NCBI GenBank assembly: GCA_023374045.1
Contig: CM041780.1
Span: 94,273,005 to 94,337,004 of the forward strand
Direction: 5' to 3'
Source of the DNA: Limonium bicolor
Taxonomy: Eukaryota; Streptophyta; Magnoliopsida; Caryophyllales; Plumbaginaceae
Length of the DNA: 64,000 nucleotides
The translations under genes and the position numbers were made by a program. Position 1 is the stretch's first letter; the number at the start of each line of letters is the position of its first letter. Under the pieces are notes generated by a model, which worked only from the letters and a program-made list of their open reading frames with translations, was not told where the DNA came from and ran no database searches. This document shows, piece by piece, positions 33,940-45,900 of the stretch.

Positions 33940-36875
33940 TGCTATAACAGGGATGTCGGGAAAGTTTTAACAACTACAAAGTACTTGGTAAAGTACCACG
34001 AAGTTAAGAGTGATCATCATAACTGTGGAAGGGCTTAACAGCCTAACCTTTGTAATTGGAAGTACACCAGTCAGCAAGAAGCTAGATTTGGTTAAGGCAA
34101 GAAGACGTTGTGAACCACGAGAATTTTTCTTTCAAACTCAGATTTATTTCAAACTCTTTTCTTTCAAAACCAAATTTTCTTTCAAACCCATACTTATTTC
34201 GAACCTTCTTTAAACCAAATCAGAGGACCTACACCGGCCTCAGTGCCACACGGTAGGTAAGTTATACCTAGTTTACTTTTGAATAACCGGAGAGGAAACG
34301 GTAAACCCAAGGGTAACAACCCGAGGGAATGGATTGGGTTCATGGTAATACAACAGTGGATAGACTTTCCCTTGATTAAGTTGGGGAAGCACAGAATGTA
34401 TATTGTCACAACAATATAAGGGAGTTGACAACAGAATACTTCACCTAGGCGTGTGACGGACACTACGAGTGTACCAATTGTAATGTGGGACGACCGCACT
34501 CCGATAGGAGCTTGTGGGCCTGACAGACCTACTTATGGGTTAGTTGGGTAGTAGTAATGTATCAGTATGGTACCCCACATATGTATACGAGTAGAATCCG
34601 AAACACGGGAAGTAGCCGACTCCGTACTACGGTCAGCAGTATAAGTCAAACAAGAGCTAAGGATTACCATGAATGGTTAAAGTAAGGGAACTCAGTTAAG
34701 TTAACGAGACTAAAGGAATTAGTGAATTCATTTCAAGGAAATGTTTAAGAGTCAGGAGGTGCGAAGTGCACTAACTGTTATGTAAAGACATCACATATGT
34801 CTTAAGAATCCCGAGGGGTAAACATGATAGCTGGAATGGTGACCCAGCCTGTGCATGGCAAGCAGATGCCTAATGTGGACACATTAATGTGCAATGAACG
34901 GGATGAAACTCCCAGAATGAGTACCTACACTACCAGGAGATGTTGATCTTCACGGAAGAAGATAATAAGCCAGTCAAGAACGCAAAACGGCGTGGCTAAC
35001 TGAATATATCAATAAGTGCAAGCCAGATGTAATGGCATAACATAGCAACACCCAGGAGCAATCCTGGAAGGGTGTTCGCATCAACGATAGTTGAACGAAA
35101 TAATGTGACAGAAACACAAGGGTTGAAACTAACACCCAGTTTAGGCATAAGTTGTCAGGAGACGGACTGACAATCCTAAGGGGCATCCCATGAAAGGAAA
35201 CGTGATGCAACGACCTTGTCATGGAGCCCAATATGGCGTCCAAACCATGTAACATTGTACAGAGAAGTACATGTGTGTGGACAGCCTACAATGAGCGCAG
35301 CTCAAGACAATAAGGCTTATAAGCCACAAGCAAGATATGTTATGTAAATTGATTGATTACAGAAGTTTATGTTGTATAAGTGAATAAAGTGGAGAACGAA
35401 CCACTGCATTAAGAGTGGGGATACCTCTCGATATTGAGAGACCGCAACAGCGGTAGTTATGTGAACCAAGTTTAAGAAACATGTTAGGGATTGACCATGT
35501 TGTCATTGCGAGAGAACATTTAGTTGAGTAGCATGTGGGTATAAAGTGAAGCACTGAGCTGAATAACGCCGGCTTGTGACTTGGATGATCAACGCTCAAG
35601 GAGCATTCAATAGTCATCCAAGCGAAGGGCGAACCAAAATACTAACGATGTAAGTATATGAGTGGGAGCTGATATGGCAGTGAATACCATATAAGTGATG
35701 TTATACAAGGAATAAGAGCACGGTGCGCAGCAAGCGACCGTTGTATAAGTGTTGTTGAATAATAATATGGCAGGTAAGACCAGTTATGAGTTAAACTCAG
35801 TGGAGATGCAAGGTAAGTGATAGCAAATAACTAGGCAGTAAGCCAGTAGCAGTATTACGAGATAAGAGTCTCAGTGAAAGACAGTGTGAATTTCATTGTG
35901 AATCGCATAAGAGATTTACTGTCAAGAGTTTACGCCTCTGCACTCTGTATGACTGAGTGTTTTGGTATTGCACTTGTGCAGTAATGATTGAGTGGGATAG
36001 CTAGGATTCGGGAAATGTTAATTGTGGAGGAAATAAAAGCGGCTTATAACGACATAGTGACCGATGCATAGGAAATGCAAGGTCGTACTAGTGAAAGAAT
36101 ACTTGTACTAAACCAAATGTGGAGGCATGATTGGCAACAAGTGACTACAGTAACACGGAATACTAGATATCGGTATGGAATATACCTCAAGTGTGGGAAA
36201 TAGCTGAGAGAGCACTACACACTAGGCAGTAGCTCAACCTCAACCAACAGTAAGTCGGAAGAAACAAGTCAATCATTGTGAAACACATAACAGTATACAC
36301 AGTAGATTGTTATGGAGTGGATAGAAAGTTTATAACTCACCGAATTCGCGCACGGTCAGAGATACCACGCATCGGTTGAGAAACCGTTATTACCAAGATA
36401 AAGGTGATAATTGGGGATGTACAATATAGTAAGAATAACGAATGGGGCAAACTGAGCCCTACAGTTATTAGAGTTTCACAGCAGAAACTAGTGAGCCAGT
36501 GATTCAAGTGTTGAATGTGCATGGTGAACATGAGTGAATGGCTAGTTATTAATGCCTAGAAGCCTCACAGGCCAGAATCGAAACCAGTTAAGAGTTAAAG
36601 CAAACTCCAATGAGAATTCTTGGTTTAGGAACTAACCGCCAATATGGTTAAGATCCTCTAATCAGAATGCATTGTATAATAGACCGCATGGAAGTTAAAG
36701 TACTTCACGACGGCAGAACGTTTTAAACCAATGATTCAGTGATTGATTACGTGGGCGTAATCCCTTTTAAGGGGGGGTAGAGTGCAAACCACTTATTGTG
36801 TATTACCATACAAGTGTATGTAGTGTATGTGACCTATATTGTGCATAGCACAAAATAATTGTTTTGATGATTGGT

Positions 36876-36890
36876 GTGTGTGTGTGTGTG
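36876..36890 (+). repeat. (GT)n microsatellite
   Basis: About seven GT units in non-coding internal DNA. Confidence 0.8.
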
Positions 36891-37840
36891 TTACGTAAAC
36901 ATACACATTCATTCATGGTTTAATTGTGGTAATTGCGCACAGAAGATGCGAATACCATTGTGATAAGTGTGTTGATTTATTAACAGTTGTGTGTGATAGT
37001 ACAAGTGTGGGGAGTAGAGAAATTCCCGAAGGAACAAAAACCCCGATAGTGTATAAATGTGAACTGTGTGTTGTATTTTGATAAAATATATGTGTATGTA
37101 TACAATATAGTGATTCATGAAAAGGGTATGAAACCGACATAGAACCTAGTGAGAATAAGATTCCCTAGGCAACAGGATTAAAGTGAATGGAGATAACTGA
37201 TAGACGGAGTTCTATCCCTTGGAGATGTATGATTATGACTAGAATGATTAAAAGATAGAAATTTGGAAATGAGTGTATTATTTGATGCTTGAAATGAAGT
37301 GGGAGGTGGAACTTGATTTGCATGCGATCAAGGGAAGCTGAACACAAATTGGGGTGGAAGGATAGTTCAACACTGATGCTGATCACATTAGGGTTGGATG
37401 ATTCTTGAAGCTCCCTATAAGTGCTCACAACTAACCACGCTAAGAAAAGAAGTAAAGAACATAAGTTGGACTTGGAGTTGTATGTGTGTTCAAAAGGATT
37501 TCCAATTGGTGTTTTCAAAACAGTCGGTTAACATTTGAAATAAAGGATCCTCTTATACTTAACCTAGTAAGAATATTTTTGTAGTACTTGCTCACGAGCC
37601 GAGGACGCATGAGCCTTTGTCTTCGGACCGGTGACATGAGAAGTATATATGTTAAAGATTAAGTGATTGTTTTGATCTCCCAAAGGGACGGGGACAAGAA
37701 GGTGTCAATCGCGACCGGGTTCTGCGGGATCACAGTGAATGTAAAAGATATTTTTTGGTTGCCATACATGCTAAGACATGTTGTGTGGTATGTGTAATAA
37801 ATATTATTTTGACCTTGAGTTCCAAAAGTGTATGTTATCA

Positions 37841-38073
37841 AGACCTATGAGTCTAAATTTTGTTGTGTTACATAGACCTATGTGTCTAAAGGCCGTTATG
37901 TTATCAAGACCTATGGGTCTAAATGTTGTTATGTTACCCAGACCCAAGAGTCTAAGGGTTGTTATGTATATGCAAATGTTGTTAAGATACTTGGACCATT
38001 GAGTCCGAGGTTATCATGTGAGTATGTTATGTTATGTATGGATGTGTATATGTACCCGGACCGTTAAGTCCGA
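37841..38073 (+). repeat. 33-bp tandem repeat with small hairpins before the PPT
   Basis: Units start at about 37841, 37873, 37907 and 37940 (AGACCTATGGGTCT with TTATGTTA spacers). Two diverged units, GGACCATTGAGTCC (37992) and GGACCGTTAAGTCC (38059), follow. Each unit core is an inverted repeat, and the last two end in GTCCG. Confidence 0.8.
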
Positions 38074-38180
38074 GGTTGTGATGTAAAGTATGTTTGGTTA
38101 CGAAAGTTTGTTTTGTAAGTAATCCCGTGTTCTAATTCAACTGATGCGTGGGAAGTGTGAACTTCAAGGACGAAGTTCTT

Positions 38181-38194
38181 TTAAGGGGGTAGAT
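38181..38194 (+). other. Polypurine tract of the LTR2/LTR3 element
   Basis: TTAAGGGGGTAGAT lies immediately before TGAAATACCCC of LTR3. It closely resembles the chromovirus PPT at 61906-61919. Confidence 0.85.
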
Positions 38195-40190
38195 TGAAAT
38201 ACCCCAAACCTTGATATATTGTTTAAAATACTACTATGATATTTAAAGGCTAAAAAGTGGCTTAGAAACATCAGTGTACAATTTAACCATAGTAAAACAC
38301 AATAAAGCACTAAGACACAGCTTGAGCAAAAACATGCTCTAAGCTTGAGTGAACTTGGTTGGGACCCATAGAGCCTACCAAGACTTAGTGATATTCGATT
38401 ATGATTTAATAAGGCTAATTAAGTCCTTAGGAAATAGTGGTAGACAATTAAACCAAATAAAACACAAATAAATACCTTAAAGTCAATATGGGCAAAATGT
38501 GCTCTAAGCTTGGGATAAATTTGTATAAGACCTAAAGGTCAAATCTATACCTTAATTATATGTTAATGAACATATGAAATCAATTACTAAAGAAACCAAG
38601 CTTGAAAACAAGTTAAAATACAAAATGTGCTTTAAGGAGCCTTAAAGCACATTTTTGAAAATTTGTCCTGTAAATGAGTTTTGGGTGGTTAAATGACCAT
38701 CATTACTCTCTTTAATATATGTGTACTACTTAGTATCACATTAGGAAGTCTAAATCAATGGGAAATCAAAATTTTCACAAATATGTGCCTTAGTTTGTGA
38801 ATAGTAACTAAAATAAGCTAGTTGTAACATAAGTCAATATAAGTAAGTTAATTGGTCAACAAACTATTATACCCCTAAGTAGATGATGGGGGCCAGTTTT
38901 TATTATGGTGAGTCACCAACATGTAAAAAAATCAATTAAGGAAAGGAAGGAAAAGTAAGTAAAAAGAAGAAAGCTACTTTATAAGGTAAATATCTTGTAA
39001 AAGCAACACCTCATTTCATTTCTTCCTTTCCCACTCACTTCCACCGTCTCCAACCCCTCCCTTCTTCTCCATTCTCGGTTTGCTACAACAAACCATACCC
39101 TCTCCATCTTTGGATGCTTGTAACTCCTAGCTTCATGGTCCAAATTCAATTTCAAGACCACCATTCTTCTAGTTGGAGCAAGCTCTACACTTCTATCTTT
39201 TCAAATCTTCAAAAGCCTCATTTCGGTGCCATGGAGATTCACCATGTAAGGAGCTTGAGTCTATATTTTTGTACCTTGTTGATCACCTTTGCTTCAAGGT
39301 AAGGAAAACCAAAGAAAATTTCATTTCCTTCACTTCTGTTGTTGACCGAAAATTCACCATGTAATGGTGTTTTAATTGCTCATTCATAGCTCATTCCAAT
39401 CATTCAAGGGCTTGGTGGGAACCTCTCTTGTTACATATTCAAGTTCTCTTTCAAATTCAAAGGTAAATATCATCTTAGTGTATTAAAACACTTATGTTAA
39501 ACTATGGTTTGTATATGAGTTTAAGTGTGAATTCTTAAGCTCATAACCCTTATATGTATATTGATTAGAAAGTTGACAAGTGATCAAACTCCTTGCTGAT
39601 TTTCGGTTCAAGGAAACAAGAAAGAAGTTTGAGAGGAAAAGAGGTAAACAAACTATCTAAATGTAGTTTAAATGCCTTAGGAAAAATGAGCTTGATTTGC
39701 TTAATAAAATATCTAAGGAGCCAATGGGAAAGAGCTAGTGAATTGTTCTTAAGGAGATTATTAAAGGGCATATGTGATGTTGAGTGTATTTGCAGGTCAA
39801 AGGCAATATATATGTGGGAAATTCAGTGTTTAAGGTTTATGTTATTTAAGGGCCTAAGAGCCATGTTACTTAAGGGCCTAAGTGCCAAGCAATTTAAGTT
39901 TATGCACTATATTGTGATGTAGTGTAAATCTGGTGAAGTTTTGTGTGTGAGAATATTCTTGATGGATTTAGGTGTTCTTGAATGTTTTATGGTGAAAACA
40001 ATGTGTTTTGGTATGACATTGTGCTAGGAGAACCTATGGCAAAATTTGGGTAATGTATAAGGAGATTTAAGGAAAAACACTACTGTTATACCCAAAATTT
40101 TGGGAGATGAAGTTAAGGTGTAGAGGAAACATCTTGGTATAGTGGTCATTATAGGTAAAACACTACTTAGAAATCTAAGGAAAACACTAC
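38195..40190 (+). mobile_element. LTR3, first part
   Basis: Matches LTR2 from its first base. Near 40071 it has lost the equivalent of LTR2 20207-20483 (about 277 bp), replaced by filler DNA. It ends with ACTAC, the duplication of the Tat/Ogre-like insertion. Non-coding. Confidence 0.88.
40071..40101 (+). other. Templated filler DNA at a deletion
   Basis: About 31 bp duplicate the junction that lies 110 bp downstream: the end of the LTR3 target (GGAAAACACTAC) joined to the first bases of the Tat/Ogre LTR (TGTTATACCCAAAATTTT). It replaces about 277 bp of LTR3. The copy must postdate the Tat/Ogre insertion. Confidence 0.8.
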
Positions 40191-40706
40191 TGTTATACCC
40201 AAAATTTTGACCCCCCCTGGTTAGGGTCTATGAGGTTTTGGTGTTGCGAGGGGCACTTCAATCAAGTAATGAGATATTCCGGCTCGGTCGGCGCATTCCA
40301 GGGCATGGGGAGCAGTTTCGTCATTGTCAGGGGCGTTTTCGTAATTTTTAAAGCACCTGAGACCTCCTATAGGCTTTCTCTCTCTCTCTCAAAGGATGCT
40401 CAAATCAACTCGAAATGCTTTGAAATTTTAACCCATGATATAGGATGACATTTTAAGCCTAATGGCGTTGGAATTTTGATTTTTCGAATTTCTAATAATT
40501 TTCTAACAATTTCTAACTGAATCTGACGAGAAATTCAATTTAAAAATATTCCAACATTTAAAAAATCCAATTCCACTTCAGAAAATTCATAATTGTCATC
40601 CTTGACATGTGGTTAAAATTTCACAGCAAAATTACTTTGGGAAGTCACTTAATTAAAATATCAAAAAATCTTACTTTTACTAGATTTTCTTTATCTTTAA
40701 GAAAGT

Positions 40707-40715
40707 CTATATAAG
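40707..40715 (+). promoter_or_regulatory. TATA box of the Tat/Ogre 5' LTR
   Basis: CTATATAAG, conserved as CTATATAAA near 53585-53593 in the 3' LTR. A (CT)n-rich leader follows. Confidence 0.6.
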
Positions 40716-41042
40716 GATAGGTTTTTTTTGATAAAATCAGAATCTCATATGCTCAAGAACCCTAGGAAGTCAGAAAACACAGCCTCCTCTCTCTCTCTCT
40801 CTCACGTTTTCCAATACCCGGCCACCCGAATCATACCGAAAATCCCTCGAAATCTCCATCTAAACACGTTTTCCAATCCCCAAAGCACCAATAATCATCA
40901 AAACCCGACAAAAACATCACCAAAATGTGAAGAACAGCAAGAACAAACCACCAACCAGAAGCTTGGTTCGAAATCCTTTTGGGTCTGCCATCAACAGAGC
41001 ACTCGGCGAATCCCGGTGTGAAGAATCATCGTGAATCCGAAG

Positions 41043-41244
41043 GTAAAACAGGTAGAAATTTCACTTTCCTAACTCCCCACGATATTATCAGTCTTGCCTC
41101 AAATTTGGGCTTAAACTAACTCTTTTTCGTTTCTGTATTGTTGATTGTTTTAGCTACTGCCTTGTTACTTGTTTGCTAAGTTTCGTATTGATTTTGATGT
41201 CAAATTGAGTTCTTTCAGTTACTAACGTGTTTAAAATCTTTCAG
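41043..41244 (+). other. Candidate intron in the Tat/Ogre LTR leader
   Basis: Donor AAG|GTAAAACAG and acceptor ATCTTTCAG|GCTACAC. Both are conserved in the 3' LTR (donor near 53918, acceptor near 54119). The GTCCG cluster starts about 57 bp after the acceptor. Confidence 0.45.
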
Positions 41245-41301
41245 GCTACACACCCATAAAATTTGAGCTCAAAACACCCTCGGGAACCATCGAAAACCCA
41301 C

Positions 41302-41569
41302 TGTCCGTGGGTTGTCCGTGACCTCGGACTCATTGTCCGGGACCACGGACGGGTTGTCCGTGACCACGGACACCCACGGACGGTGGCAGGATTTTGTATT
41401 TTTCAAATTTCAAATTTTAGGGTTTCTGTCAATACATGTCCGGGCCCATGGACACCCTGTCCGTGGCCCCGGACTTTCCAAGTTTGCGTTTTCATTTTAG
41501 TTGTTTTCGAAATCACTTAATTCAACTGGGGTCCGTGGCCTCGGACATTAGGTCCGTGGCTACGGACGA
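41302..41569 (+). repeat. GTCCGTGG/CCACGGAC cluster in the Tat/Ogre 5' LTR
   Basis: About ten GTCCGTG, GTCCGGG, CTCGGAC and CCACGGAC words, paired as short hairpins such as GTCCGTGACCACGGAC. The 3' LTR copy (54177-54421) has lost one segment and shows C-to-T changes. Confidence 0.85.
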
Positions 41570-41999
41570 AATAAAATTTGACCTAATTCTGCCTCCGAAA
41601 CCCTAGTTTAGGTAACTTTCAATTTCACTTTAATTTTCTGTCAAAAAACGTTAAAAAATAAAAAAAAAACAAGCGCGCACCTAGGTTAAAAACAACTTTG
41701 TAGAAAGCCGTAAATAAACCAAGTAGAGGAAAAACGACCTAGGAAGGGTAATGAAAGTAATTTGAACCCTAATTAAGTCGAATATCAAGCCCCCGAACCC
41801 AAACTCTACCTTTCCTAATTTACTCTAGGTTAAAATTAGGTGGCGACTCATAATAGGTTCCAGTGAGCTAGCTTAGTTTTAATAATTATTGTTTTATGAC
41901 ATAGTTGTTAATCTTAGGTTATAAGTGGACCTAAAACCCGATTAGATCATAATCAGCTTCAATCAACATAGATAGGGTTTAAAATCGAGGCTCATAGAC

Positions 42000-42018
42000 T
42001 GGCGACTCTGCTGGGGAC
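42000..42018 (+). other. Primer-binding site of the Tat/Ogre-like element
   Basis: TGGCGACTCTGCTGGGGAC, 3 bp after the LTR, is the form typical of Tat/Ogre elements and complementary to a tRNA-Arg 3' end. Confidence 0.82.
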
Positions 42019-42906
42019 AAACTTCTTAATTTTAACTTGTTTAATTTTAAGAAAGAGGGCTTAACTCGAAAAATTGTTTATTTATGGCTTTATTACTTTG
42101 TTTGTTTACTTTCGTGCGCGCTTTAATTCCTGCACCTTTGCATCATATGAGAGCGAGGGTCCACACAAACCGGTTCTCCCCCGGACCCGTTTGAGGGTCC
42201 CCTGTCAGGGACTCACACCTTTTAGGTGATGTGAAAAAGTGGGGGAAAGAGGAGGGTGTCGTCCTACCACACCCCCTTAATACCTGGCTTTAGCCCCTAG
42301 TATTTTCCTGGCAGTATCCTTCCTAGCCCATTATTTGGTCAGTCAAAGACCCGTCCGTAGACGCACACCTTCAGGTGATGTGAAAAAAGTGGGGAAGCCC
42401 AAAGAGAATAGCGTGCAAGCCCTATTCCTTTGCGGCGACCTGGGCCCATGCCCCAAGCACCTCTCCGGATCGATCCATACCCAGTTTTGATTTTAACGTC
42501 AAGTGAGGACATGTTGAATTTGTGTGGGCCTTGTTTACCTGCATGCATGATCGGCCCACTACCCAGCCTAGAAGTTGATAGGAACTTTCCTACATCAACT
42601 CAGCCCAACCCGATATCGCGGCTTTATTGTTTGCGGCCCAAAGGCCTTGCTTGATTTGAATGTGTGAGTTATTTTTCGGGCTTTGGCCCAAAAGTTTAGA
42701 TTTAGGTGATTTCTCTTTTGGCCCAATTTGAATTATCCAATTAGGTCTAGGCCCATAAAAAAGAAATTCACCTGAACTTGAAATTACTCCAAGTCCTGAA
42801 AATGAAACCTTCTTTGGCTTAGCAACCATCTTCTCTGACCCAAAGAAAGTTAAGCGCATTCGTGATTTAGGAACCACTCCAGCTCATGTGCTTTACTTCA
42901 GTCAGG
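42019..42906 (+). mobile_element. Tat/Ogre leader, left part
   Basis: Untranslated leader. A roughly 33-bp unit, CACACCTT..AGGTGATGTGAAAAA-GTGGGG, occurs twice (about 42208-42245 and 42364-42396). No coding sequence. It ends with TCAGG, one side of the solo-LTR duplication. Confidence 0.7.
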
Positions 42907-45900
42907 TGAAATACCCCTAACATTTAAATAATTAAATATAAATAAATAAATTATTTTTGGAATTATAAATATTATTTGGGGGATTATGAAACCCTAAGAG
43001 AGTATATAAACACTCGGGCGTTAGAAAACGCACCTAAATTCCTTAAGGTCATAAACGAGCTTTAAAAGCCCGACCTTAAGTTAAACAATTATATAAGCTA
43101 TGGACATTACATGAATTTAACCAAGTTCACAGTTAGAACTGAGTAAAAATACAAAGTTCTCGGAAGTTCCCGATGTGGGCCCCATAAGGCCCAGGAATGT
43201 TTAGGAGGAGTGCCAAGGTGGCACGAACCCCTATAAAAATTATTCTTAGAGTTCCTAAATCATTATTAATTATTCTAAAGAGAATTCCCAATATCTTCAA
43301 AAATAAACAAAGAGCTCGGGGAAATTTCTTAACACGCCTTTTATCTCGGAGTGCCCCCTTTAGCCCGAAAATTGAGTTACAAGTTCATATAACCCCATAT
43401 AATTTAATGTAACACCTTAATATATTATTATTAGCTATAAATAATATCAATAAACACTTGGAAGTCATAGCGACTAATTAATTCCCAGGAAAATCCTTAA
43501 AGCACAAAAACGCACCTTCGGGTGTCACGAAAATGCGTTTTACGCAATTACCTTAAAGCTTCTGAGGAGCCACGAGTTAGTAATCTTAAAAGTGATAAAA
43601 TGACCATCTAAATCAAGTGATGGCAGTACTAAACTCATAATATAAATGGGGGGCGATTTTAGGTCAAAAAGGGTACCTAAAATCAGCATTTTTACCTTAA
43701 AACTTCATCTTTTACCATAATAAAAATGTACCAATTAAATGCTGGAACCTATTACACATATTAGTATGGTCTTAGCACAATATAGTGTGTAGCAAATATT
43801 AAATGGAAAATAAGTCTCAATTGGAGACTAGGTCATGCGTGAATTTATAACAAATTGGGCTAGTTGAATTCGTAAGTGGTGATGATGGAATGATGATACA
43901 GCTCACTTAATATAAAATGTTAAAGTAGCAATGATTTGAAGCTAATGGAGTCTTCATCCACGTACAACCTGCAAAAAAAAAAAAACAACAATGAAGATCA
44001 TATTAGCAAGTTACGATATTGATATATATACACTAACAATATGCATGTGCTGGGCGATAAAAGAGTGAAGCTAGTGGAGCTTCCATCTGCTCCAGCATGA
44101 ACGTGCACCACCACCTGCATGGACAAGGATAAGATTAGATAAGTGTCATTAGTGAAAAACAATAGTCATGTTATCAATCAACAAAATAAATCTAACTATA
44201 CTAGCATATATACTACCGAAAGTCTAGTCCATTAACGTGAGGAGTGGAACTCCCATTTACTCCATGATTGCTGATCGCATCCACCTGCAAGACAAAACAA
44301 ACTACAGCATTAAACAAAACTAAACTAATACATATCTACCATCCAATGTCGCAATCGAATTGGAGCTGCTACACTCCATGGTCGGCTATTTGCAAGGAAA
44401 TGGAGCTTCCACTTGCTCCAGCGGAGCCGATCACCACCTGCAAATACGACAGGTTAGTATTACAAAAAAATAATACACCCTAAACTAAAGCCTAACTATA
44501 TTAAGTAGTCTAAGTAAATTAAGGCCAGTCCTTTTAACCGCGAGTCTACTCCATATAGAGCAGCCTATATACTCCCATAGTGTCGATCATTTTCCACCAA
44601 GACGTTCACCTGCAAGAGGAGACAGAATTAGAGCAATAATTAAGATAGATAAACTAAAACACTACATAAAATAATGATACAAAACTGAGCTTCATTCCTT
44701 GTCTTAGTTCATTACGAGAGCTTTCCATTCATTCCCTTGCAGCATTCACGTAAGGTAAGCTCCTCATCTAACTCTCTCTTTTCTTCATTCACTCCTCTGC
44801 TGAACAACAAATCCAGCTGGTGAACAAGGAACATACAAATGCCTACTGATTCTATACATTCACTTACGGTAATTTTTCATATTTAAACCAGCGAACAAGG
44901 AACCAACACATCTACACATCCTTTCATTTTCTTCTTGTTCAGGTGCTGCATATCGCATTAGGAATTCAAGCGAATGTACTTTGCTGGTCTTTGATTTTCT
45001 TTCCATATCTTTTGTTAATCTGAAATCTAAACAAACCCTACCTCTACTTTGTTCCGCTGTTCAAGCTGTTACATCGAAACCAGAGAGGGAAAATGATGTG
45101 GTGTTTAGTTTTGGTTCCAACGGTATACTGGTAAGCTTTTCCTCTATTTCGATTTAGTTTCCAGTTTCAATCGGTGACTACTCCACACACCCTCTTATTC
45201 TGTTTGTATTTGTACATGCTGAAAAAAAAATACTAGCCGCTCCCAACCTGGGCAACAGCAGGAACATTCCAGCAGTGGTGTACAATCGGCACTTCATTTT
45301 TCATGTGAGCTATTCCTGATCATGGCTTCTGATTTCCTTACTGGCATACATCTATACAATGGTAATGGTGAGGATTGACCGAAAAAACTATAGGTTATAG
45401 TGTCAAGGAAATAAATTATAACATACAAGGTAAGATTATTACCTTAAGGTATATAATTGTGTTCACAAAAATTAAAATGATACACACATATATAAACCGA
45501 ATTGTTTAGGTATTAATGTTTTATTTTTAGTTAATAATCATTCTAAGTCTTTAGCATAATTTTTGGAAGTGTTATATGGCTTATATACATTTACATATAT
45601 ATATTATAAAGTTTAAAAACAAGTTTTAAAAACTATATAGTAAAAATTAAATTAAGCCGAGCTTGGTATATAATTTGGGTGATTTTTGATAATATATAAG
45701 TGTATTAACTTATATTATAAATTTAGGGATTATTAAAATAACATCAAGTATTTAAATGGCTAGTTTAATAAGTTATGTGGTTAAAATGTAATTTTGAAAA
45801 GTTAGTGTATAATAATGAATGCCGAGAACTAAAGAGTATATTGGTATAATTATGATAAATATAAGGTAGGAATTAATATTATGAATTTTTGATGAATTTA

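Larger units (their letters stand above)
33211..38194 (+). mobile_element. Internal region of the LTR2/LTR3 element (LARD-like)
   Basis: About 5 kb with no gag, protease, RT or integrase motif. It is homologous in order to 17250-18329 and, reversed, to 1046-4600. The longest ORF (33230-33655) is broken in the LTR1 copy, so it is not a conserved gene. Conserved pieces are structural: the leader palindrome at 33920 and a block at 34360-34740 found again at 58980-59460. I infer non-coding RNA with packaging signals; decayed coding DNA is the alternative. Confidence 0.7.
40191..41996 (+). mobile_element. Tat/Ogre-like 5' LTR
   Basis: Starts TGTTATACCCAAAATTTTGACC and ends GGCTCATA (GGCTCACA in the 3' LTR). 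It contains a TATA box, a (CT)n tract near 40377-40389 and again near 40790, a candidate intron and a GTCCGTGG cluster. Confidence 0.92.

Noticed and set aside
36876..36890. (GT)n tract as a regulatory or recombination site
   Set aside because: A short microsatellite with no supporting context. The TG/AG run near 8552-8573 was passed over for the same reason.
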